Assembly: GCA_003024985.2 (NCBI GenBank)
Contig: PXIH01S0079955.1
Length of the DNA: 11,771 bases
Strand: one strand, 5' to 3'
Source: Euperipatoides rowelli
Taxonomy: Eukaryota > Onychophora > Udeonychophora > Euonychophora > Peripatopsidae
The notes beneath the pieces were generated by a model that worked only from the letters and a program-made list of their open reading frames with translations, had not been told where the DNA came from and did no database searches. Both the position numbers and the translations under genes were made by a program. Below, one piece after another: positions 1 through 7,213 of this stretch; positions within the stretch are counted from its first letter, which is position 1; each line of letters begins with the position of its first letter.

Positions 1-120
1 CTTTATTCTAGCAATTTTTTCCACTATTGTAATAGTTCCTATATCCCTTGTGGGCAAAGGAATTAATATTCTTCTATATGTAATCATTTCTGTTAATAAA
101 ATAATAATAATATCCTAAGG
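1..120. other. AT-rich sequence without recognisable features
   Basis: Low-complexity AT-rich DNA with an ATAATAATAATA stretch at about 100-112. No coding, RNA or repeat structure is visible apart from the transposon end that follows. Confidence 0.5.
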
Positions 121-200
121 CAGCATTTCCCAATTAAATTTAGTCAAGGAACCCTTTTATATTTTGTACAACATAATGTAACCCCTTAAAATTACCATAA
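121..200 (+). mobile_element. hAT-like transposon end (diverged)
   Basis: The stretch begins CAGCATTTCCCAA and continues with GTCAAGGAACCCTTTT, which resembles the CAGNG(T/G)TTCTCAACC...GACCC(C)TTT termini common in hAT-superfamily non-autonomous elements. Its first 8 bases, and the CTAAGG just before them, recur at 11517-11530. I see no matching inverted end within the next few hundred bases, so only one terminus is claimed and the right limit is arbitrary. Superfamily assignment is by resemblance only. Confidence 0.4.
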
Positions 201-595
201 ACTTATAAGTTATAGATGACTGGGATATTAATGTATCAAATGATAAATATACATGAAATAATATGTCTCTTGTAACATTTAATCATTTGTAAGATTTTAA
301 TACATTTTTAAAAGATCTATATATTAATACATGAAGGGAAAACTTTGGATCCCTTTTTAAGCATATTGTGTGCACAGAGGTGTGTGAGATTTGGCACAGT
401 CAAAGTTTATATGGAGAGGGAGTGCAATGAGATAAAATTTATAGATAAAATTTAAAATATTCATTGTTTAGCGTTGTGGCGGCTTTTTACAAAGGAAATT
501 TTCTTATTGGTCGAATTTCGACCAACACTGGATTACTAGTATTAATTAATAACTGAATACGTGGTACCTGTATATGTTCATGCCATATCTATAAC
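201..595. other. AT-rich stretch; only a short palindrome noted
   Basis: No open frames or recognisable repeat ends. The one notable structure is a 19-bp palindrome at 507-525, TTGGTCGAA-T-TTCGACCAA, with 9-bp perfect arms. The interior of the element starting at 121 may extend into this stretch. Confidence 0.4.
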
Positions 596-612
596 AAAAC
601 ATATTCAAAGTG
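596..612 (+). repeat. Target-site duplication, left copy
   Basis: AAAACATATTCAAAGTG is repeated exactly at 849-865 and brackets the retroposed element at 613-848. The leading A bases of the right copy merge with the element's poly-A tail, so the true duplication is between 13 and 17 bp. Confidence 0.88.
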
Positions 613-848
613 TCCCGTCCTCGTGGTCCAGTCTGTAGAAATGCAGACTGAAAACGAGGGTGAAGACCTAAGCTGAGACGTTTCAGGTTCACGTCTCAAT
701 CGAGCCAGCTTAGGAACATTTTTTTCACTGGCTTACAACACCTTGCCAGTGTTTTTTAATTCAGTACGTTGACTCTAAGAACCGTAGTAGTTAGTATTGA
801 TTTAATAAGTTAAACTATGACGGGTAACTTTATTGTAAATTAAAAAAA
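613..848 (+). mobile_element. SINE-like retroposon with perfect target duplication and poly-A tail
   Basis: A 236-bp insertion ending in an A run (842-852) and flanked by identical 17-mers, the hallmark of LINE-mediated retroposition. It begins TCCC immediately after the duplication. It then has a tRNA A-box-like TGGTCCAGTCTG at 624-635 and a partial B-box-like GGTTCACGTC at 686-695, suggesting a tRNA-derived polymerase III head; the start resembles tRNA-Glu but is not a clear match. Three stem structures follow one another: 619-659, 668-713 and 726-751. The 3' part (about 758-841) is AT-rich and may be the LINE-derived tail. There is no open frame. The family is not one I recognise. A retrocopy of a structured small RNA is an alternative to a SINE. 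The perfect duplication implies a fairly recent insertion. Confidence 0.78.
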
Positions 849-865
849 AAAACATATTCAAAGTG
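849..865 (+). repeat. Target-site duplication, right copy
   Basis: An exact copy of the 17-mer at 596-612, directly after the poly-A tail of the retroposon. Confidence 0.88.
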
Positions 866-963
866 CTTTAACTTTTCTTCTTTATGTCACATTATCTTTT
901 CTTTTGCGGTTATATAAACCTTATACAATCTAGTTTTAGTGTAGAAAAAATAAAGTTTGCATG

Positions 964-1250
964 TAAAAATGATTTGTATGTCACAGCAAAGATACTCCTG
1001 GTTGAATTTAGAGCCATATATCAAACAGAGTACCAAACCTAGAGTGGAACCCTGAGAAACACCATGTTTCCGAATTACTGAATGTGACTGAACTGAATCA
1101 ATCTCAGCAATTTGTGATCTTTTTTCTTGATATGAGCAAAACCAATCATAACCAAACCTCCGATTTCATATCTGCTTAGTTTCTATAGGAAGACCTGGTG
1201 ATTGATAAAATTGTGTGTTATGGTTAAATCAATAAATACACTAAGAGTTT
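964..1250 (-). pseudogene. Non-LTR retrotransposon reverse transcriptase relic (Jockey/CR1-like)
   Basis: On the minus strand, 1239 down to 1195 reads VFIDLTITHNFINHQ, matching the conserved reverse transcriptase block vFiDLskAFDtvnH. After a stop and a frameshift come SRYEIGGL and then WF-SYQEKRSQ, matching the LrryGi.G.al.WF.sYL.nR.Q block. At 1063-1037 the frame reads GVSQGSTLG, followed by LVLCLIY, equivalent to GvPQGSvLGPlLFliYiND. The order and spacing are those of a non-LTR reverse transcriptase. The aspartates of FIDL are kept, but the relic contains in-frame stops and at least two frame changes, and no YADD box is recognisable. It is a dead fragment of roughly 280 bp. The 10-mer AGTTTGCATG flanks it at 954-963 and 1246-1255, which might be a duplication or chance. 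Confidence 0.72.
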
Positions 1251-1420
1251 GCATGAAGGTTACATGAAAAGCATGGAGATGCAAACTTACATGTATCATG
1301 CTTAAAGAGTTAATATATTATAAGTAACGAATCATTATTTAAAGTGTATTTATTATTACTTTTCATAGTTAGTTCCTTTGTATTTGGAATAACTTTGTTA
1401 CACTTCTAATTCAAAAGTAA
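1251..1420. other. AT-rich sequence, no clear feature
   Basis: Only a weak inverted repeat, AGTTTGCAT (1246-1254) with ATGCAAACT (1279-1287), is visible. No coding or RNA signal. Confidence 0.4.
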
Positions 1421-1423
1421 GAT

Positions 1424-1950
1424 GTCAGAGCGTTATTTATTTTGTATTTGTTTATGTTTGTGTCCCCCACTTGAAGATTGAGCTAACTTTTGTTCATGTG
1501 CTGTTTATTTCCGTAACACATTATTGTGAGTGATCACTTACTAGGTTATTGAAGAGCATGAAACGGTTAATTGACTTCACATAGAGTTTATTAACATGTT
1601 AATTGTTCATAGTGTTTATTTTATATACGGTATTGTGTCCATTCTTTATTATTAAATAATGCTACACACATGCTTGGCTTGTCCTACTTTTGAAATGGCC
1701 TTCATCATTTCCAGCAAGTAATTGTTTTATGTTTCCTTTTGTTGTACTGGCAGTTGCTAGTCTGAAGAGTAGGCTAGGACAGCCCTTTATGTTTTTCTAC
1801 GACATCTATTCTATGTTCCGGGACTTACATTGTTATTATCTCAGCGAACTGTACTTTGGCGCATTTTGTTTGGAAATCTGTGAATAAAATATTGGAGTTA
1901 AAACATTTCTTGTTTCAGTTCTGTTCTACTTACTAAGTTGTATTTTGTGA
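1424..1950 (+). mobile_element. Possible decayed LTR with primer-binding site (Gypsy-type)
   Basis: This tract is organised like an LTR: a TGTCAGAGCG start at 1424, a polyadenylation signal AATAAA at about 1884 followed by a T/G-rich stretch, and then TTTTGTGACCCCAGGATTCGA at about 1945-1965. That last motif resembles the TTTGGTGACCCC primer-binding region found just inside Gypsy-type 5' LTRs. The expected CA end of the LTR is not clear, no second LTR or gag/pol sequence follows, and the start is a guess. It could equally be an unrelated repeat. The 65-codon open frame inside (1690-1887) has no recognisable protein character. Confidence 0.28.
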
Positions 1951-1965
1951 CCCCAGGATTCGATA

Positions 1966-2981
1966 GCTGACAGGACTATCCCCGAGTCAGGAAATTCTAC
2001 CAGGGGATCATCAATAAATAAACAACATAATAGTATTATAATTCTTTAATATTTTTATTTTTAATTTTAAAAATAAGTCAGTGTTTCTTTACAAAATCTA
2101 TACATAAATCATTTCTTCCAGTTTTCTTGATGTTTAATTCTTGAGTTCTGTATCTAATTTTTGTAAATTCTGTGTTAATTAATCCTTATAATGTTCCTAA
2201 AAGATTTTCAAATTTTCGGCTAAGCCCGGAGTCAAACTATCACTGAAGTGTCTAACTTTTGGATATCCAAAACATATTGCCAACTGATTTCAACTATTCA
2301 GACAGGGGGCTTCTTTAATATTTTTGTCAATACGGTAATAGTATTTTCTTGACTATCGTTAAGAATTCAGAAAGTTTTGCTTTCTAAGTATATCTGGCTT
2401 TTCTTCTGTTCTAATTTTGGGTTCATCAGGGTATCAAATGATATTTTTTTTCTTGATAGAAATGTTTTCATTTGATCGAGCTATTATAAACTTGAATATT
2501 TGTTTAACTGTAGATGTACCATAGAATGGTGTCAAAGGGCACCCCATCAAATATTTGCGCCGCCCCTATTTCTCAGACAAAGTTAGATAAAGTGTGCCAT
2601 TATCAAACTAGTGTGCCGTCACCTTATTTAAACTTTTTGATCACTATGCAAGCTGTGCCATGCAACAGCGCCCCCTAGTTTTTATCTCATCTAAGGTTCA
2701 TGAGAATGTTTCCAAATAAGTGTACCGTTTTGAAAAACATTATTTTAAAGAATTCTTATTCTAGCCAAACAAGTACATCTAGGCAGTTTTGCAAATGCTT
2801 TGAGGTAAATCTAAGGTTAATTAGCATGATGTCGAACAAGAGCGCCCTCCCCCCCCCCCCCCAAACAAAGGATAAGAGCGCATGTGCTCTTGATCGGCAT
2901 TCGACAGTATTATATTTTATTTTTTAAAAAAAAGTTGTTTTTTTATTATAAAGTTTTAAAGTTTATGTCATTTTTTTTCAG
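1966..2981. other. Non-coding sequence upstream of exon a
   Basis: About 1 kb of AT-rich DNA with no exon that I can recognise, ending in the exon a acceptor at 2981. Between 2520 and 2900 it is less AT-rich and repetitive in feel (GCGCCCCCTAG at about 2669, TCTAAGGTT-type words twice, GAGCGCCCTC near 2840), suggesting old transposon debris I cannot name. A poly-C run lies at about 2849-2862. The missing upstream aminopeptidase exons must lie before the window or are not recognisable here. Confidence 0.5.
2849..2862 (+). repeat. Poly-C tract
   Basis: An uninterrupted run of about 14 C between CGCCCT and AAACAAAGG. Homopolymers of this length are prone to slippage and sequencing error, so the exact length is uncertain. 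Confidence 0.8.
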
Positions 2982-3102
2982 GTTTCAGTATACGCTGCTG
3001 AAGATCGAATTAATTTGGCCAACTTTGCTCTCAATATATCTATTCGGATATTGGACTTTTATGAAAATTTTTTCGAAATTAATTATCCCTTGTCTAAATT
3101 AG
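2982..3102 (+). CDS. M1 zinc aminopeptidase, internal exon a (before the GAMEN motif)
   Basis: First recognisable exon of the aminopeptidase gene, coding 40 residues plus the first base of an Asp codon. The translation opens VSVYAAEDRINLANFAL and continues with LDFYENFFEINYPLSKL. This matches the conserved M1 stretch just before GAMEN: the vsvYa..dkin..dyAL block, then the FYE..F.I.YPL.K block, which leads into the catalytic domain. The acceptor is a strong pyrimidine tract ending TTTTTTTTCAG at 2981. The donor is GTAAGA at 3103, splitting the next codon after its first base (phase 1), and joining to 4026 restores D-L-I-A-I-P-D-F. The exon opens in phase 0, so the exon before it should end on a complete codon; I did not find that exon upstream, where it should encode the YLLAF region. 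Clear by pattern; the boundaries fit the reading frame exactly. Confidence 0.93.
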
Positions 3103-3248
3103 GTAAGACTAATTTGATTTATGCAAATAATAAGTGGAAGATAAATGAGACAAATTTGATATTTATTTGGATGTAGAGAACATTATAATTTAAAAATGAT
3201 AATTTTTGATTCATTTGATACATCACATTTAGGAATATCAATCGTAAA

Positions 3249-3274
3249 CAATGTAAATCTGACATCTTGAATCA
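3249..3274 (+). repeat. Short dispersed repeat in intron 1, copy 1
   Basis: This stretch, with core GACATCTTGAATCA, is matched with few changes at 3585-3612 (core GCCATCTTGAATCA). The similarity continues loosely into ATATGGCTGAT against TTTTGGTGGCT. The reverse complement contains AAGATGGC, a word also found in the repeat block at 7961-8092. Confidence 0.5.
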
Positions 3275-3500
3275 ATATGGCTGATATAATTAATGTTTAA
3301 AGTTTAAAAATTCATAAAAAAAAAAGTAATTCTATCAGGAATGGATTCCATATTTATCTATTCTATGCAAACTATATATTTTTCTTATACCGATACTGCA
3401 AATTACTTGAAAAAAAAAAGAATAAAAGGAACCACTATTGTTGCAAATCATAAAAATATATTTTTGCGTTAGAGTAGGTAAATTATGCAACTCCAACTTC

Positions 3501-3552
3501 ATTTAGAATACAATCATTGGTTGCATTCTAAATTAATGCATTATTGCATTAA
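3501..3552. repeat. Two adjacent hairpins in intron 1
   Basis: The first is ATTTAGAATACAA (3501-3513) against TTGCATTCTAAAT (3521-3533): 12 of 13 pairs with a 7-base loop. The second follows directly and shares base 3533: TTAATGCA (3533-3540) against TGCATTAA (3545-3552), a perfect 8-bp stem with a 4-base loop. They lie between the two intron repeat copies and may belong to the same decayed foldback element. Confidence 0.55.
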
Positions 3553-3584
3553 TCGATAAAGGAATACAAAATTCATTTACCTGT

Positions 3585-3612
3585 CAATGTGAAAATCTGC
3601 CATCTTGAATCA
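3585..3612 (+). repeat. Short dispersed repeat in intron 1, copy 2
   Basis: A diverged copy of 3249-3274, same strand, with a two-base length difference. The upstream GGAATA words (about 3232 and 3561) also match, so the repeat unit may be 60-70 bp. Confidence 0.5.
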
Positions 3613-4025
3613 TTTTGGTGGCTAATCAGCTGGTTAACCATTTGACAAAGTGACTGAAAATCAAATAAATGTTTTGACTTTTGTTAAGGGAAGCCAATCA
3701 AATTTTATGTGTGAAAAATGTGATTAAAGTTGCTGAAACTATGGTTTTAAAAGCTCATGCCTACAACCTTTTTTAAGCAAAAAGTTTAAGCCATCTGAGC
3801 TATTGCATTGTTCAATTATGCTGGTGCTAATTGATTTTAACTGGATAATTAATCTTAGGCTGATTTCTTTATTGAAAACAGTGTTTAACATGTTTTAATT
3901 AACATTTTTTTCTAGTTTCCCATCATTAATAATGAATGTTCCTTTAGCCCCCTAGCATAAACTTCAACTTTACAAGTATGAAGGTTAAATTTATAATTCT
4001 TATCTGTATCCCCTATTTTTTTTAG

Positions 4026-4294
4026 ATTTAATTGCCATTCCTGATTTTGGAGCAGGAGCGATGGAAAATTGGGGTCTGATAACATTCCGAGAAAATAGTT
4101 TACTAGTTGATCCGATAGAGGCCTCTCCAAGCAGCCTGCAATGGGTCACTGCTGTGATTTCCCACGAATTAGCTCATCAGTGGTTTGGAAATCTTGTTAC
4201 TATGAAATGGTGGAATGACCTGTGGCTTAACGAAGGATTTGCAAGCTTTTTGGAAAATCTAGCTGGCGCATATGTACATCCTGAATGGAAAATG
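4026..4294 (+). CDS. M1 zinc aminopeptidase, catalytic exon b (GAMEN, HELAH, NEGF)
   Basis: This exon holds nearly the whole active site. Counting from the first codon at 2982, GAMEN (substrate amino-terminus recognition, exopeptidase signature) is residues 51-55 at 4055-4069. HELAH, with both zinc histidines and the catalytic Glu, is residues 87-91 at 4163-4177. The third zinc ligand, Glu110, is in WLNEGF at 4232, with the canonical 18 residues between it and the second His. Known family chemistry: zinc-dependent release of the N-terminal amino acid from peptides, usually by type II membrane or secreted enzymes of about 900-1000 residues. The membrane anchor and substrate-specific regions lie outside the window, so I cannot choose between aminopeptidase N, glutamyl aminopeptidase, TRH-degrading or ERAP/LNPEP-type enzymes. 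The acceptor is T-rich, ending TTTAG at 4025; the donor is GTGAGA at 4295 after the complete codon of HPEWKM (phase 0). All key residues are intact. Confidence 0.97.
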
Positions 4295-4722
4295 GTGAGA
4301 TTAAGATGAAACTTTTAATTTCGATACTTCAAGAAATGTTAATTATTTATTGCTTGTGATTGCAGCTTTAATTCAATTGCTATTAAATTAATAGTTTTAG
4401 ACATAATTAGGGTTTATCCAGGTGGAAGTCTAGAAGTCGTTTTCTCCTCTGAATATTAAATAGGCTACATTGACTTACATTTTAGTGGAATTTCCTCAAC
4501 TTCCTGGCAAGGATGTCGAGTCATGGAGTTAGTCGGTAAAAATATACCGATTCTAACTTCAAAATAAAAAAAATAACATATTATATAGTTTACAGTCATA
4601 AGGTAGTATGCAACATCATTAAAGTTTAACGGTATATTTGACTTTATCTGCCAACAAATCTTGAAATATTTTTTTAAAAAAATCTAATCTTTTTTTTTTT
4701 TCAAAAATTTTAATTATTTACA

Positions 4723-5181
4723 CTTTAATTTTATTTACTTTTTATACACCTTAAAAATCAGTTTTGAATTACAGTAAGTAATTTTTTATGATCGACTGGA
4801 TTTTGCACATATGAATTATCCAGGCAGACCCACAGTATTTTATTTTTATTTACTTTTTATAGCTTAAAATTCACTTTGAATTAAGAAAATAACAAGTTTT
4901 TATGATCGACTAATAAGTATTAGGCAGGGGGAGCCACAAAACTTTAATTTTATTTACTTTTTATAGCTTAAAAATTCATTTTGAATTAAGAAAATAAGTT
5001 TTTATGATTGATTGAAATTTGTACATAATAAGTATTATGCAGGGGGGAGCCACATTACTTTAATTTTATTTACTTTTGATAGCTTGAAAATCCATTTTGA
5101 ATTAAGAAAATAACAAGTTTTAATGATCGACTAAAATTTTCACATAATACTGTAAGTATTACATGGGGGAGGGGGGGGGAG
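4723..5181 (+). repeat. Tandem repeat array, four units of about 103-124 bp
   Basis: Units begin at about 4723, 4838, 4941 and 5058. Each carries TTTATTTACTTTTTATAGCTTAAAA (variants), then TTTGAATTAAGAAAATAA, then TTTTTATGATCGACT, and ends with a G-rich GGCAGGGGGAGCCACA-type segment. Units 2 to 4 are most alike and unit 1 is the most diverged. The last unit ends in a long G run (5162-5180). The array is non-coding and sits within intron 2. It is a minisatellite-like local expansion. Confidence 0.82.
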
Positions 5182-5360
5182 TATGTTTAAAACAAAGAAA
5201 TCAGACTCAGGCAGTAGAAAAGTTGGTATTTTAGATACTGTAGTTTGTCAAAGAGCAACATAATTTTCCTCAGATTTAATTTCACTATGAAAGTTTTAAA
5301 GTACTGAATTATAATATGAGTGTGAAGTCTGCCTAGCAAACTATTACATATATTTTTTTT

Positions 5361-5489
5361 GATATGAATATTCATTAATACCAGCATACTTAAAATACAA
5401 TCAAATAAATGCAAAGTAAAATAAATTAAATGTTTCTGAAAAGAAATTCCTTAATCTAAGTATGCCAGCATTAATGTAGCAATCATATG
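5361..5489. repeat. Foldback (inverted-repeat) element in intron 2
   Basis: CATTAATACCAGCATACTTA (5373-5392) is the reverse complement, at 17 of 20 positions, of TAAGTATGCCAGCATTAATG (5457-5476). Weaker pairing extends outward through CATAT words on both sides. The 64-bp centre is AT-rich. This is typical of a small MITE or foldback; I could not define a target duplication. A 75-codon minus-strand open frame here has no recognisable protein character. Confidence 0.5.
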
Positions 5490-5590
5490 CAAAAAAAAAA
5501 AATGTAACAATTTGTTGTTATGCTCCTTCTCATGTTATAAAATGTTAAATATATTCAGTACTCTATATGCAATTTGTAAAGATTTGGAAA

Positions 5591-5655
5591 GTCTGAATAG
5601 CATAGTAGTTAGTGTGGGAGACCATTTTTCATTTCCTGGTTTGGTTCAATGAATT
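5591..5655 (+). mobile_element. tRNA-derived SINE head (degenerate)
   Basis: TAGCATAGTAGTTAG at 5598 matches the polymerase III A box (TRGCNNAGYNGG), and GGTTCAATG at 5643 matches the start of a B box (GGTTCRANYCC). The 45-base spacing equals that in tRNA genes and tRNA-type SINEs. Acceptor stem pairing and a sensible anticodon arm are absent, so this is not a working tRNA. An AT-rich stretch follows with no identified tail or target duplication. Confidence 0.5.
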
Positions 5656-6033
5656 TATTTTTTCTAACAAATTTAGTTCTTTATTTGAATTATAATATGC
5701 ACAGTAATAATTTACAGTAAATTCCAAGTATTTATTATTTTGGTTAATTTATGAAGCAGGATAATAATTCTCAAATGCACAGTTCTTGGTTAATTTAACA
5801 ATAATTTTGAAAAGTCCTCGAATGTGACTGCCACTTTAAAAATTAAATAAAAAACATTAGAAATATTTTCAAACTGAGTTAATTAAAATAAAGTAATCCA
5901 ATCATTTAAATAGTTATGAGAACTTATGTTCGGTTTTTCAATCATTGGTTCTGGATAGATAGGAGCTTGAAATCCTATTCTTGAAAAAATGTTTTAAGTA
6001 TTTGAACTGCAAAATTATGTGCTAGGCAGTTAG

Positions 6034-6897
6034 GTGGGGTAAAATAAGTAAGTGGGGTAAACTAGTTAGCTTTTAGAAAAAATAATTTTTAAAAAAAATC
6101 CATTTCTAAAATTCTTTTGTGATTTATTTTAGATTATCAGACATATGACATTATTTTTATTCATAAATTAAGAAATTTCTGCTGAACTGCTATCCATGGC
6201 AGCCATTTTGTTCTATCTTGTCATGGGTTTTTTATGTTGTAGGGGTTAAAAATTCTTATTTATAAAAATTAGTGGCAAATAAAATACCATTTAGCATTTA
6301 AAACCGGTAGAATACTGCTTTAGTAATAACTATTAATATTTACTTCTACCAAAAGCTAAAAAAATCAATTTATATAAGAAAAACTTATGTGGGGAAAATT
6401 AGTTATAGTAGGCCTATTAGGTTAAAACTCATGTTGTGAAATATGGTAAACATATCTTCAGAATTAAATATTGATCAAAGAGGACATTGGCAATTCCACG
6501 AGTAACCTAACAGAATCACCTTTGAACAATAAATATTACATTAGCTATTTGAATATATTGAATAAAATAATTTTGAACTCTATTAATTTGTATTAAAACC
6601 AGGTGTGAATTCTTTTAATTTGTATTAAAAAACAGTGAAGTATTAAAACAGGTGTATATATTTTACCCCATAGTATACTTATTTTATCCCACACCCTGGG
6701 GTAAAATAGTTAATTTTTTTTTTTCAAAAATTTGGGTGGTAGGGTTTAAAATTGCTAAAAAAAAATTTATGACATGTGATGAGAATACCACAATATTGCA
6801 AAGTTAACATGAATTTTTTGACAATAGTTCAAATATATATTTTTACAAACAGTGAAGGAATACAAAACAAGGCAATTTTATGATTATTTTACCCCAC
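6034..6897. mobile_element. MITE-like element with GTGGGGTAAAATAA inverted termini
   Basis: GTGGGGTAAAATAA at 6034-6047 is exactly inverted at 6884-6897, and TAG stands directly outside both ends (6031-6033 and 6898-6900), a possible 3-bp target duplication. The terminal motif is repeated inside: GTGGGGTAAACTAG at 6052, GTGGGGAAAATTAG at 6389, TTTTACCCCATAG at about 6661, TTTTATCCCACA at about 6682 and CTGGGGTAAAATAG at 6696. There is no transposase frame. The superfamily is not determined; a 3-bp duplication fits PIF/Harbinger- or CACTA-like mechanisms, but the end sequence is not diagnostic. It lies inside intron 2 and does not touch either splice site. Confidence 0.62.
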
Positions 6898-6979
6898 TAG
6901 ATCCTATAGATACTCATTGAATAAGATATTTCTGAATTCATAATTTTATAAACCAAGTAATCCCCTTTCTCTCCTATAG

Positions 6980-7114
6980 CTAGAGCAGTTTACTGTAGAC
7001 GTTACTCAAGCTGCCTTATCCCTGGACAGTCTTGTCAATTCTCATCCTATCTCAGAGGAAGTCAACGATCCTAGTGAAATTGAATCAATTTTTGATGATA
7101 TCTCATATAGAAAG
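6980..7114 (+). CDS. M1 zinc aminopeptidase, exon c (SHP and catalytic tyrosine)
   Basis: Exactly 45 codons, residues 131-175 of the assembled core. It starts LEQFTVDVTQAALSLDSLV and continues NSHPIS, the conserved SHPi motif after the HEXXH helices, then IFDDISYRK. The Tyr of ISYRK (residue 173) lies where M1 enzymes place the tyrosine that stabilises the tetrahedral intermediate: 86 residues after the first HEXXH histidine, against 85 in human ERAP1 (positions 353 and 438). The acceptor is CTCTCCTATAG at 6979 and the donor GTAATC at 7115; both sides are phase 0. The join to exon b reads HPEWKM-LEQF without a gap, although the intron between them is about 2.7 kb and full of repeats. Confidence 0.94.
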
Positions 7115-7213
7115 GTAATCAACTACTTTTATATTGAGTTATTTTAAATTAACATAATTTTTCATTAATATTTTATTATGATTTATAAAATTGAGATTTT
7201 GTTTGTTTGTCAG
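7115..7213 (+). other. Intron 3 of the aminopeptidase gene
   Basis: A 99-bp phase-0 intron, GTAATC...TTTGTCAG, AT-rich and without inserted elements. It is far shorter than the introns on either side of exon b. Confidence 0.9.

Larger units (their letters stand above)
3103..4025 (+). other. Intron 1 of the aminopeptidase gene
   Basis: A 923-bp phase-1 intron, GTAAGA...TTTTTTTAG. It is AT-rich with no coding signal on either strand. It holds two diverged copies of a short repeat around 3249-3274 and 3585-3612, and two back-to-back hairpins at 3501-3552, listed separately. The remainder shows only A/T runs. Confidence 0.9.
4295..6979 (+). other. Intron 2 of the aminopeptidase gene, rich in repeats
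   Basis: A 2685-bp phase-0 intron, GTGAGA...CTATAG. It contains a tandem array (4723-5181), a foldback repeat (5361-5489), a tRNA-type SINE head (about 5591-5655) and a MITE-like element (6034-6897). At 4528-4557 there is a small imperfect stem, GTTAGTCGGTA against TACCGATTCTAAC. Between 4295 and 4720, and between 5660 and 6030, I see only AT-rich sequence of unknown origin. Confidence 0.9.

Noticed and set aside
613-757. A functional spliced-leader or small nuclear RNA gene
   Set aside because: The segment is bracketed by a target duplication and has a poly-A tail, so it is a retroposed copy. The U tract lacks the Sm consensus 3' G, and I matched no known snRNA or spliced-leader sequence.
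1690-1887. 65-codon open frame as a small protein
   Set aside because: No domain, biased composition typical of AT-rich non-coding DNA, and it lies within a candidate LTR.
2700-3102. Open frames at 2700-2927 and 2884-3102 as upstream aminopeptidase exons
   Set aside because: Neither resembles M1 protein; the second overlaps exon a in a different frame, and the true frame opens at the acceptor at 2982.
4723-5181. CRISPR array
   Set aside because: Whole units are repeated without constant repeats and unique spacers, and the setting is an animal intron.
5591-5655. A tRNA gene
   Set aside because: A and B boxes are present with correct spacing, but the acceptor and anticodon stems do not pair, so it is a SINE remnant at most.
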